A DNA stretch of 64,000 bases from Archivesica marissinica (Eukaryota; Mollusca; Bivalvia; Venerida; Vesicomyidae): NCBI GenBank assembly GCA_014843695.1, contig CM026400.1:16196294-16260293 (forward strand), written 5' to 3'. This document shows, piece after piece, positions 31,409 to 43,100 of the stretch. A program made the position numbers and the translations under genes. Within the stretch, counting starts at the first letter, position 1. Each line of letters starts with the position of its first letter. The notes beneath the pieces were generated by a model. It was not told the origin of the DNA. It was given only the letters and a program-made list of their open reading frames with translations, and did not search any database.

Positions 31409-31454
31409 GTAATTAAATTAGTTTTATTATATACCGTAGTGTCAGTTTTTAAAT

Positions 31455-33290
31455 ATACCCGACCTACACATGCATCCTCCTATCTACCCATGTGCAACCT
31501 TCCACCTACACATGCAACCTCCCACCTACACATGTAACCTCCCACCTACCTGTATAACCTCCCACCTACCCATGTAACCTCCCACCTACCAGTGCAACCT
31601 CCCACCTACCAGTGCAACCTCCCACCTACCAGTACAACCTCCCACCTACCCGTGTAACCTCCCACCTACCGTGCAACCTCCCACCTACCATGTAACCTCC
31701 CACCTACCCATGTAACCTCCCACCTACCATGTAACATCCCACCTACCCGTGTAACCTCCCACCTACCCGTGCAACCTCCCACCTACCCATGTAACCTCCC
31801 ACCTACCTGATAACATCCCACCTACCCATGCAACCTCCCACCTATCCGTGAAACCTCCCACCACCAAACCCCCACCACCCAACCCCACCTACCCGTGCAA
31901 CCTCCCACCTACCATGCAACCTCCCACCTACCCATGCAAACTCCCACCTACCCGTGTAACCTCCCACCTACCCGTGCAACCTCCCACCTACCCGTGCAAC
32001 CTCCCACCTACCGTATAACCTCCCACCTACCCGTGTAACCTCCCACCTACCCGTGTAACCTCCCACCTACCCGTACAACCTCCCCCTATCCATGCAACCA
32101 CTTGCCTACTCATGTAGCATCCCACCTATCCGTGTAACCTCCCACCTACCCGTGTAACCTCCCACCTATCCGTGCAACCTCCCACCTATCCGTGCAACCA
32201 CTTGCCTACTCATGTAACATCCCACCTACCGTGTAACCTCCCACCTACCCATGTAACATCCCACCTACCCGAGTAACCTACCTGAGTAACCTCCCACCTA
32301 CCATGTAACCTCCCACCTACCTGAGTAACATCCCACCTACCATGTAACCTCCCACCTACCATGTAACCTCCCACCTACCCATGTAACAACCCACCTACCA
32401 AACACCCACCACCCAAACCCCACCACCAACCCCCACCTACCGTGTAACATCCCACCTACCTGTAAAACATCCCACCTACCCATGTAACATCCCACCTACC
32501 CTATTAACCTCCCACCTACCAGTGTAACCTCCCACCTACCCGTGTAACATCCCACCTACCCGTACAACATCCCACCTACCCGTTAACCTCCCACCTACCA
32601 TGTAACCTCCCACCTACCCGTGTAACATCCCACCTACCCGTGTAACCTCCCACCTACACGTGAACCTCCCACCTACCCATGTAACCTCCCACCTACTGTG
32701 TAACCTCCCACCTACCCAAAACCCCCACCACCGTGCAACCTCCCACCTACCCGTGCAAATTCCCACCTACCCGTGTAACCTCCCACCTACCCGTGCAACC
32801 TCCCACCTACCCGTGCAACCTCCCACCTACCTGTATAACCTCCCACCTACCCGTGTAACCCCCACCACCCAAAACCCCCACCACCCAACCCCCACCACCC
32901 CAAACCCACCACCCACCTCCCACCTACCCGTGCAACCTCCCACCTACCCGTGCAACCTCCCACCTACCTGTATAACCTCCCACCTACCCGTGTAACCTCC
33001 CACCTACCCGTGTAACCTCCCACCTACCTGTGCAACCTCCCACCTACCAGAGTAACCTCCCACCTATCCATGTAGCCTCCCACCTACCCGTGTAACCTCC
33101 CACCTACATGTGTGACCTCCCACCTATCCATGTAGCCTCCCACCTACCCGTGTGACCTCCCACCTACCTTTGTAGTCTCTCGCTTCTCCATGTTTCCTCT
33201 CGCCTACCCATAACATACGTGACCTCCACCCTACCTACACGACCTCGCTCCTACCCACACGACCTCGCGCCTACCTGTGTGACCGCCCAT
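31455..33290. repeat. 20-bp CT-rich minisatellite, about 85-90 copies
   Basis: The unit is CTACCCGTGTAACCTCCCAC with many variants. A few interspersed stretches read CACCACCCAACCCC. The strand is strongly asymmetric (C/A-rich on +), a long pyrimidine-rich run ahead of the exon at 33783. Confidence 0.92.
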
Positions 33291-33312
33291 CGACCGTGTG
33301 ACCTCGCGCCTA

Positions 33313-33782
33313 CTCCTTGCCGACGTCGTAGCCACATCAGATACGTATATTGCGAGTTATTCTTGATTACTTTCATTGTTCCTGCTACAGATATGGACGA
33401 GTGTTACGACCTCCTTGCCGACGTCGTAGCCACATCAGATACGTATATTGCGAGTTATTCTTGATTACTTTCATTGTTCCTGCTACAGATATGGACGAGT
33501 GTTACGACCTCCTTGCCGACGTCGTAGCCACATCAGATACGTATATTGCGAGTTATTCTTGATTACTTTCATTGTTCCTGCTACAGATATGGACGAGTGT
33601 TACGACCTCCTTGCCGACGTCGTAGCCACATCAGATACGTATATTGCGAGTTATTCTTGATTACTTTCATTGTTCCTGCTACAGATATGGACGAGTGTTA
33701 CGACCTCCTTGCCGACGTCGTAGCCACATCAGATACGTATATTGCGAGTTATTCTTGATTACTTTCATTGTTCCTGCTACAG
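33313..33782 (+). repeat. 98-bp tandem array of splice acceptor plus exon 5' end
   Basis: Units are identical. Acceptors CTGCTACAG end at 33390, 33488, 33586, 33684 and 33782 (the functional one). Each decoy carries ATATGGACGAGTGTTACGAC and a 70-base exon-like part, which in the gene's phase reads 23 more codons and stops at TGA. Confidence 0.94.
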
Positions 33783-33962
33783 ATATGGACGAGTGTTACG
33801 ACCTCCTTGCCTATGTCGTTGCAACTCTGGAAGAGTATATTACGCAGTTACAATTTACGATACAATACGGTGGTATCGATTATGATGTGGGTTTGAACAG
33901 CTCCGCTTTGGCAGGCACATCCACGTGTGATCCTGGCTATATCTCAGTGTGGCAATATTGCA
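33783..33962 (+). CDS. Membrane protein gene exon: C-terminal half of linker domain, module 2
   Basis: The acceptor CCTGCTACAG ends at 33782 and the donor A|GTACGT starts at 33963. The exon is phase 1-1, 180 nt, residues 433-492. It begins DMDECYDLLAYVV, has an amphipathic helix, NSS (a possible N-glycosylation sequon) and ends with CDPGYISVWQYC, the cysteine pair that precedes the GCC domain, as in module 1. Four upstream 98-bp repeats each carry a copy of this acceptor and of the first part of the exon. I chose the last acceptor because only it gives an open frame to the donor. Confidence 0.83.
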
Positions 33963-34050
33963 GTACGTACACTTATAATTAAAACAAGGCATGAAGTTGA
34001 TAAGGGTTCTTTTAATGTTTTTGGGGGTTTAGCGTTGCACCAGCTAAGAT

Positions 34051-34140
34051 CACAGGCACCAGACACAAAAAAAATATATTATATATTACTTACTATATGA
34101 CCATAGGCCAACAATATTTTTTTTGTGTCTGGTGCCTGTG
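34051..34140. mobile_element. 90-bp hAT-like MITE with 27-bp TIRs and 8-bp target duplication
   Basis: CACAGGCACCAGACACAAAA plus AAAATAT (34051-34077) is the exact inverse of 34114-34140. Both flanks are GCTAAGAT (34043-34050 and 34141-34148), an 8-bp duplication typical of hAT-superfamily insertion. Confidence 0.88.
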
Positions 34141-34159
34141 GCTAAGATCATATCATATG

Positions 34160-34345
34160 GTGACTCTCCAGCTATTATTGGTGGAGGAAGAAAATGGATG
34201 CCCCTTCGAGCAGTATTTCAGGCACAGACGAATACATAGGTAGAACCACTGACCTACCGCAAGCCAGCTGGATAGCTTCCTCGCTTGAAAGAATTCGACA
34301 ATCACCCATTGAGATTCGAACCTACAGCAGTTGGGGGCAAATGCT
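34160..34345 (-). mobile_element. SINE family 5 copy
   Basis: TCGAGCAGTATTTCAGGCAC, GTAGAACCACTGACCTACCG and an inverted B-box-like CCATTGAGATTCGAACC. Confidence 0.6.
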
Positions 34346-34590
34346 GCCACCAGCCATTGGGATTGCAACCTACAGCAGTTAGGGGCAAATGATGCCACCA
34401 TCCCATTGGGATTCCAACCTCCAGCAGTTAGGGGCAAATGATGCCACCACCCATTGGGATTCCAACCTCCAGCAGTTAGGGGCAAATGATGCCACCATCC
34501 CATTGGGATTCCAACAGAGAGCAGTTAGGGGCAAATGATGCCACCATCCCATTGGGATTCCAACAGAGAGCAGGGGCAAATGATGCCAGA
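34320..34590. repeat. About 49-bp array derived from the SINE family 5 head
   Basis: Five copies of GGGCAAATGATGCCACCATC, CCATTGGGATTCCAACC and CCAGCAGTTA. The core is the B-box end of the adjacent SINE. Confidence 0.82.
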
Positions 34591-34969
34591 ATGGGTGATT
34601 GAACAAGATTTATTATCGGCCTAATCGAGATTTCGTTTTGAGCATGCATTGCAACGATGGTGGTGCGTGCGATCAATAATAAAAATGACTCTACCACTGC
34701 GCCACCGCAAGGAGAGCGCAAATAATGCCGATGAAGTGATCTTCACCGACAACTGTATAAAGTTTAAACTTTATTTATTTTATTATTATACTTTACAGCC
34801 CTTCCCATAAAGGTTCAATCCATCTAAAGACAATTTCTAATATTAAAGGTGTGTGTTTAAAAAAAAAGTTGATTTATTTTACAACGATTGTGAAGCAACT
34901 TATAATGAGTTCTCTCTAAAAAAATAAAGTCTTTATTATTATTATTATAATGTTTGAAATTACAGTCAA

Positions 34970-36830
34970 ACCTGTGTTAAGCAGCCAGCCAAGGGAATCA
35001 CAGGCTGCTGCTTAATAGAGGTCAAATGTATAATAAAACAACATATTGGGAATCTGGCTGCTTAATACAGGTTGGCTGCTTAATAGAGGTCAAATGTATA
35101 ATAAAACTGCATACTGGTAATCTTGAAACTGGCTGCTTAATGCAGGTTGGCTGTTTAATAGAGGTCAAATGTATAATAAACCAACATAATTGGAATCTGG
35201 CTGGTTAATAAAGTTTCGCTGAGGTCAAATGTATAATAAAACAGCATACTGGAAATCCATAGCTGGCTGCTTAATACAGGTTGGCTGCTTAATAGTGGTC
35301 AAATGTATAATAAAACAGCATACTGGAAATCCATAGCTGGCTGCTTAATACAGGTTGGCTGCTTAATAGAGGTCAAATGTATAATAAAACAGCATACTGG
35401 AAATCTATAACTGGCTGCTTAATACAGATTGGCTGCTTAATAGAGGTCAAATGTATAATAAACCAACATAATGGGAATCTGGCTGCTTAATACATGTTGG
35501 CTGTTTAATAGAGGTCAAATGTATAATAAACCAACATAATGGGAATCTGGCTGCTTAATACATGTTGGCTGCTTAATAGTGGTCAAATGTATAATAAAAC
35601 AGCATACTGGAAATCCATAGCTGGCTGCTTAATACAGGTTGGCTGCTTAATAGAGGTCAAATGTATAATAAAACAGCATACTGGAAATCTATAACTGGCT
35701 GCTTAATACAGATTGGCTGCTTAATAGAGGTCAAATGTATAATAAAACAGCATACTGGAAATCCATAGCTGGCTGCTTAATACAGGTTGGCTGCTTAATA
35801 GAGGTCAAATGTATAATAAACCAACATAATGGGAATGTGGCTGCTTAATACAGGTTGGCTGCTTAATAGAGGTCAAATGTATAATAAAACAACATAATGG
35901 GAATCTGGCTGCTTAATACAGGTTGGCTGCTTAATAGAGGTCAAATGTATAATAAAACTGCATACTGGTAATCTGGAAACTGGCTGCTTAATACAGGTTG
36001 GCTGCTTAATAGAGGCCAAATGTATAATAAACCAACATAATGGTAATCCATAGCTGGCTGCTTAATACAGGTTGGCTGCTTAATAGTGGTCAAATGTATA
36101 ATAAAACAGCATACTGGAAATCCATAGCTGGCTGCTTAATACAGGTTGGCGCTTAATAGAGGTCAAATTTATAATAAAACAGCATACTGGAAATCTATAA
36201 CTGGCTGCTTAATACAGGTTGGCTGCTTAATAGAGGTCAAATGTATAATAAACCAACATAATGGGAATCTGGCTGCTTAATACATGTTGGCTGCTTAATA
36301 GTGGTCAAATGTATAATAAAACAGCATACTGGAAATCCATAGCTGGCTGCTTAATACAGGTTGGCTGCTTAATAGAGGTCAAATGTATAATAAACCAACA
36401 TAATGGGAATGTGGCTGCTTAATACAGGTATGCTGCTTAATAGAGGTCAAATGTATAATAAACCAACATAATGGGAATCTGGCTGCTTAATACAGGTTGG
36501 CTGCTTAATAGAGGTCAAATGTATAATAAAACTGCATACTGATAATCTGGAAACTGGCTGCTTAATACAGGTTGGCTGCTTAATACAGGTTGGCTGCTTA
36601 ATAGAGGCCAAATGTATAATAAACCAACATAATGGTAATCCGTAGCTGGCTGCTTAATACAGGTTGGCTGCTTAATAGTGGTCAAATGTATAATAAAACA
36701 GCATACTGGAAATCCATATCTGGCTGCTTAATACAGGTTGGCTGCTTAATAGAGGTCAAATGTATAATAAACCAACATAATGGGAATCTGGCTGCTTAAT
36801 ACAGGTTGGCTGCTTAATAGAGGTGTATTG
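34970..36830. repeat. About 70-74-bp array (GGCTGCTTAATACAGGTTGG), about 26 copies
   Basis: Each unit holds CTGGCTGCTTAATACAGGTT, GGCTGCTTAATAGAGGTCAA and ATGTATAATAAAACAGCATA, with two alternating subtypes (ACAGCATACTGGAAATCC and CCAACATAATGGGAATC). The core matches the interior of the MITE at 4139-4707. The left edge has the inverted form AACCTGTGTTAAGCAGCC. Confidence 0.9.
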
Positions 36831-36844
36831 AAATTATGTTGTAG

Positions 36845-37000
36845 TATCGTGCGGGAAAGGAACGTACGCCTCAGATGACTACTGTAAGGAGTGTACATAT
36901 GGGTATTATCAGGACGAAGAGGCGCAGACATCCTGCAAGGAATGTCCGGAAGGTTGGACAACTGCGGGGCTCATGACCAGAGACAAGAAATATTGTAACA
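36845..37000 (+). CDS. Membrane protein gene exon: GCC2/GCC3 cysteine-rich domain, module 2
   Basis: The acceptor ATGTTGTAG ends at 36844 and the donor A|GTATGT starts at 37001. The exon is phase 1-1, 156 nt, residues 493-544. It reads SCGKGTYAS..YC-x-x-C-x-Y-G-Y-Y-Q-D-E-E-A-Q-T-S-C-x-x-C-P-E-G-W-T-T...YCN, a clear second GCC2/GCC3 domain, and sits directly before the transmembrane exon. The acceptor lacks a strong pyrimidine tract. The intron upstream is filled up to the last 30 bases by a 35-36.8 kb tandem array. Confidence 0.88.
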
Positions 37001-37754
37001 GTATGTATTACACAGCTATTTTAGTCCATGAATTTTAATCTTCGTAGCAACTTCGATACTGCTGTGCATTATACATGGTAAACGGGCACCTGTCGTATCT
37101 CTTTCTCGTTCGCGCGAACGTAAAATTCTCAATTGTTTGTTTACATTTGCAGAGGTCAGTCAGTGCACATTCCTGAGCGCTCTATCTTATTTGCTCTATA
37201 CCTTCTAATAGAGTCAAGTGGATCTAGTTTGTATCCATATTAGCATTGAATGCTACTTAGAAACAACTATTTACACGGTTTTTAACACACCAAGGACATA
37301 CAGTATGAATCGGCTATTATATAGAACAAACTAACAAACGGTGTACTAAACAACCTGTGTCTAAATCTCCTTAGACTTAGTAATTGCACCAGGTAATTTA
37401 TTCACCCGCTCTACCTCCGACCCCCGTTGGTACACAATCATATGCGAGCGGGAGTGGGAGATATGAAAACCGAACACACTCTGAGATAAATGCAACCCAC
37501 ATAGCCCTCTAAACATCATAGTATTGTAATTTTAATAGTTTATTAACTATTTTTAGACCTTTTAATCATCTTAGCTAATTTAGTCTCCCAAATGCATTTA
37601 TGCGGTGGCGACTTTAAATAAACTTATTTAGTCATTATGTGTAAGGGAAGTAATTCATAATCCTTCTTTGGCTATGTGAAATCAATATTCACAGAGTTGT
37701 CTCCCGCAGTCTGACCCAATTTAAATTAAAATGATTACCTCTTATATCTTAACA
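37001..37754. other. Intronic sequence, nothing recognised
   Basis: No supported exon or clear repeat seen. Confidence 0.4.
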
Positions 37755-38033
37755 GACAGATCTGTAGTTCAGTGGTTAACACGTTGGACTTGTAATCCAG
37801 GGATCGCAGGGCTGATCCCCCATCTGACCCTAATAAAATTAGCAGTCTTTCAGATGGGACTTTAAACCGAGGTATCGTGTCAGTGCTTTAGACCGTGACC
37901 ATAAAAAACTAGCAGAGATTCTGGAATGGGTCTCTGTCTGTATCATTGCACTATCCTCCAAAAATCTAAAATGACTCTTCAGGAGGCGTCGCTCATATGG
38001 GCAACCGGTAGCGACGATAAATAAACGTAAAAC
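37755..38033 (+). mobile_element. SINE family 1, full copy with TGT (Thr) anticodon loop
   Basis: GACAGATCTGTAGTTCAGTG, the anticodon arm TTGGACTTGTAATCCAG, a degraded B box (GGGCTGATCCCCC) and the full body. The CTTGTAA loop is that of tRNA-Thr(TGT) and supports the tRNA assignment. Confidence 0.8.
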
Positions 38034-38407
38034 ATCATCTTATATCTTAGAGAAGCCTTCAAACTCCTCCAAAAATTGTCTTTTAAAATAGTGGTCATGT
38101 ATCCTCTAAGAGATATATTTGTGTGTGCTTCCAGGTACAGTTTAAAATCATATCAAAAATCACAGACAACAGAATGCATATCGGAATACAATTTCTGTAA
38201 ATCTATGGCACATTGTCTGTAGATGCCCTCCTTATGAAAATGCACTAAACGGTCACTAATCGAACACGCAATGAAATTAATGCGCATAAAAAACATAACG
38301 TGATATTTTTATTCAAATGAAGGCGGATTAATTCCTCCGCCACTAGAATAGAATCGTGAAAATAGTACCTATATCGCACTACTGTCTGATATTTTGTTCT
38401 AATGCTT

Positions 38408-38608
38408 TATACGCTTCAATGCACTTTATTTTGATTGGATAACGGTGGAGTACAGTTTATTTTGATTGGATAACGGTGGAGTACAGTTTATTTTGATTGG
38501 ATAACGGTGGAGTACAGTTTATTTTGATTGGATAACAGTGGAGTACAGTTTATTTTGATTGGATAATGGTGGAGTACAGTTTATTTTGATTGGATAACGG
38601 TGGAGTAA
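38408..38608. repeat. 31-bp minisatellite, 6 copies
   Basis: The unit is ACAGTTTATTTTGATTGGAT plus AACGGTGGAGT. Confidence 0.9.
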
Positions 38609-38679
38609 TGATATGGTGATAACTCTGGGCTAGGCAGGATGTATAGCACTTACAATACATACCTTTCGCATGTATAGAC

Positions 38680-39870
38680 CAAGCAAGACATATGGAGACA
38701 AAGCATGACACATGGGGGCAAGCCATGACACACAGGGACAAAGCATGACACATGGGGGCAAGCCATGACACATGGGGGCAAGTCATGACACACAGGGACA
38801 AAGCATGACACATGGTGGGCAAGCCATGACACACAGGGACAAAGCATGACACATGGGGACAAGCCATGACACACAGACAAAGCATGACACACAGGGACAA
38901 AGCATGACATGTGTAGGCAAAGCATGACACACAGGGACAAAGCATGACATGTGTAGGCAAAGCATGACACATGTAGGCAAAGCATGACACACAGGGACAA
39001 ATCATGACACATGTAGACAAAGCATGACAGACAGGGACAAAGCATGACACGTGTAGGCAAAGCATGACACACAGGGACAAAGCATGACATGTGTAGACAA
39101 AGCATGACACACAGGGACAAAGCATGAGACATGTTTAGACAAAGCATGACACATGTAGGCAAAGCATGACACACAGGGACAAAACATGACACACAGGGAC
39201 AAAGCATGACACGTGTAGACAAAGTATGACACATGTAGGCAAAGCATGACACACAGGGACAAAGCATGACATGTGTAGGCAAAGCATGACACGTGTAGGC
39301 AAAGCATGACACACAGGGACAAAGCATGACATGTGTAGGCAAAGCATGACACACACAGACAAAGCATGACACATGTAGGCAAAGCATGACACATGTAGGC
39401 AAAGTATGACACATGTAGACAAAGCGTGACACACGCAGGCAAAGCATGACACACAGGGACAAAGCATGACACATGTAGGCAAAGCGTGACACATGCAGGC
39501 AAAGCATGACACACAGGGACAAAGCATGACACATGTAGACAAAGCATGACATATGTAGGCAAAGCGTGACACATGCAGACAAAGCATGACACACAGGGAC
39601 AAAGCATGACACATGTAGGCAAAGCATGACACACAGGGACAAAACATGACACATGTAAGCAAAGCATGACACATGTAGGCAAAGCATGACACGTGTAGGC
39701 AAAGCATGACACACAGGGACAAAACATGACATGTGTAGGCAAAGCATGACACATAATGACAAAGCATGACACATGTAGGCAAAGCATGACACACACAGGG
39801 ACACAGCATTACACATGGGTGCAAAGCATGACACAAAGAGACCAAGCATGACATATGGAGAGCATGACAC
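38680..39870. repeat. 20-bp minisatellite, about 57 copies
   Basis: The unit is AAAGCATGACACA(T/C)(G/A)(T/G)(A/G)G(G/A)C, for example CAAAGCATGACACACAGGGA and CAAAGCATGACACATGTAGG. Three units make 60 bases, so all three - strand frames stay open, giving long spurious Cys-rich ORFs. Confidence 0.93.
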
Positions 39871-40045
39871 AAGGAGACACCTGGCAATCGTAACCTGTAT
39901 CCTGGGCCATGAATCTAACAATATGGTATCCATGGTAACAGTAGAAATGTATGTATGACTTTGCCAAAGATTGGAAACCAAAATACATTTAGCAAATTTA
40001 GCCACATAAGTTAAATAAATATGGGATATTTTCCTATTTTTTCAG

Positions 40046-40151
40046 TTTACAACCCTGTGGATAGCAGTGTCCAGAAATGGCTACTGATTGGTTTGGCTTC
40101 TACTGCTCTTTTTGTTATCTTGTTTGTTGTGACAATATTTATCTGCAAAAG
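40046..40151 (+). CDS. Membrane protein gene exon: transmembrane segment
   Basis: The acceptor TATTTTTTCAG ends at 40045 and the donor AAAAG|GTAAAT starts at 40152. The exon is 106 nt (residues 545-579, split codon 580). A short juxtamembrane linker (YNPVDSSVQK) is followed by 22 hydrophobic residues, about 556-577 (WLLIGLAS...VVTIFI), then C578 and K579. This is a typical single-pass type I stop-transfer segment; C578 at the inner leaflet could be palmitoylated. The exon turns the phase from 1 to 2, consistent with the next exon. The 6-kb 46-bp array begins only 33 bases after the donor. Confidence 0.88.
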
Positions 40152-40184
40152 GTAAATATATTACAGTTAATCACACTCTTAACC

Positions 40185-43100
40185 AACGTGGCAGCAGAAT
40201 GTACCACCTTTATCAAGGTAATGCTACACCGACGTGGCAGCAGAATGTACCACCTTTATCAAGGTAATGCTACACCGACGTGGCAGCAGAATGTACCACC
40301 TTTATCAAGGTAATGCTACACTAACGTGGCAGCAGAATGTACCACCTTTATCAAGGTAATGCTATACCGACATGGCAGCAGAATGTACCACCTTTATCAA
40401 GGTAATGCTACACCGACGTGGCAGCAGAATGTACCACCTTTATCAAGGTAATGCTACACCGACGTGGCAGCAGAATGTACCACCTTTATCAAGGTAATGC
40501 TACACCGACGTGGCAGCAGAATGTACCACCTTTATCAAGGTAATGCTACACCGACGTGGCAGCAGAATGTACCACCTTTATCAAGGTAATGCTACACTGC
40601 AGTGGCAGCAGAATGTACCACCTTTATCAAGGTAATGCTATACTGCAGTGGCAGCAGAATGTACCACCTTTATCAAGGTAATGCTATACTGCAGTGGCAG
40701 CAGAATGTACCACCTTTATCAAGGTAATGCTATACTGCAGTGGCAGCAGAATGTACCACCTTTATCAAGGTAATGCTATACTGCAGTGGCAGCAGAATGT
40801 ACCACCTTTATCAAGGTAATGCTATACTGCAGTGGCGGGCAGAATGTACCACCTTTATCAAGGTAATGCTATACCGACGTGGCAGCAGAATGTACCACCT
40901 TTATCACGGTCATGCTACACCGACGTGTCAGCAGAATGTACCACCTTCATCACGGTAATGCTACACCAACGTGGCAGCAGAATGTACCACCTTTATCAAG
41001 GTAATGCTACACCAACGTGGCAGCAGAATGTACCACCTTTATCAAGGTAATGCTACACCAACGTGGCAGTAGAATGTACCACCTTTATCAAGGTAATGCT
41101 ACACCGACGTGGCAGCGGAATGTACCACCTTTATCAAGGTAATGCTACACTGACGTGTCAGTAGAATGTACCACCTTTATCAAGGCAATGCTACATCGAC
41201 GTGTCAGTAGAATGTACCACCTTTATCAAGGTAATGCTACACCAACGTGGCAGTAGAATGTACCACCTTTATCAAGGTAATGCTATACCGACGTGGCAGC
41301 AGAATGTACCACCTTTATCAAGGTCATGCTACAACGACGTGTCAGCAGAATGTACCACCTTCATCACGGTAATGCTACACCGACGTGGCAGCAGAATGTA
41401 CCACCTTTATCAAGGTAATGCTACACCGACGTGGCAGTAGAATGTACCACCTTTATCAAGGTAATGCTATACCGACATGGCAGTAGAATGTACCACCTTT
41501 ATCAAGGTAATGCTACACCGACGTGTCAGTAGAATGTACCACCTTTATCAAGGCAATGCTACATCGACGTGTCAGTAGAATGTACCACCTTTATCAAGGT
41601 AATGCTACACCAACGTGGCAGTAGAATGTACCACCTTTATCAAGGTAATGCTATACCGACGTGGCAGCAGAATGTACCACCTTTATCAAGGTAATGCTAC
41701 ACCGACGTGTCAGCAGAATGTACCACCTTCATCACGGTAATGCTACACCAACGTGGCAGCAGAATGTACCACCTTCATCACGGTAATGCTACACCAACGT
41801 GGCAGCAGAATGTACCACCTTTATCACGGTCATGCTACACCGACATGGCAGCAGAATGTACCACCTTTATCAAGGTAATGCTACAGCGACGTGTCAGCAG
41901 AATGTACCACCTTTATCAAGGTAATGCTATACCGATGTGTCAGCAGAATGTACCACCTTTATCAAGGTAATGCTACACCGACGTGGCAGCAGAATGTACC
42001 ACCTTTATCAAGGTAATGCTATACCGACGTGTCAGCAGAATGTACCACCTTTATCAAGGTAATACTACACCAACGTGCCAGCTGAATGTACCACCTTTAT
42101 CAAGGTAATGCTACACCGACGTGTCAGTAGAATGTACCACCTTTATCAAGGTAATGCTACACCGACGTGGCTGTAGAATGTACCACCTTTATCAAGGTAA
42201 TGCTACAGCGACGTGTCAGCAGAATGTACCACCTTTATCAAGGTAATTCTACACCGACGTGTCAGCAGAATGTACCACCTTTATCAAGGTAATGCTACAC
42301 CCACGTGGCAGCAGAATGTACCACCTTTATCAAGGTAATGCTATACCGACGTGGCAGCAGAATGTACCACCTTTATCAAGGTAATACTACACCAACGTGT
42401 CAGCAGAATGTACCACCTTTATCAAGGTAATGCTACACCGACGTGTCAGCAGAATGTACCACCTTTATCAAGGTAATGCTATACCGACGTGGCAGCAGAA
42501 TGTACCACCTTTATCAAGGTAATACTACACCAACGTGTCAGCAGAATGTACCACCTTTATCAAGATAATGCTACACCGACGTGTCAGCAGAATGTACCAC
42601 CTTTATCAAGGTAATGCTATACCCACGTGTCAGCAGAATGTACCACCTTTATCAAGATAATACTACACCAACGTGTCAGCTGAATGTACCACCTTTATCA
42701 AGGTAATGCTACACCGACGTGTCAGTAAAATGTACCACCTTTATCAAGGTAAAGCTACACCGACGTGGCAGTAGAATGTACCACCTTTATCAAGGTAATG
42801 CTATACCGACGTGTCAGCAGAATGTACCACCTTTATCAAGGTAATTCTACACCGACATGTCAGCAGAATGTACCACCTTTATCAAGGTAATGCTACACCG
42901 ACGTGGCAGCAGAATGTACCACCTTTATCAAGGTAATACTACACCAACGTGTCAGCTGAATGTACCACCTTTATCAAGGTAATGATACACCGATGTGTCA
43001 GTAGAATGTACCACCTTTATCAAGGTAAAGCTACACCGACGTGGCAGTAGAATGTACCACCTTTATCAAGGTCATGCTACACCGACGTGGCAGCAGAATG

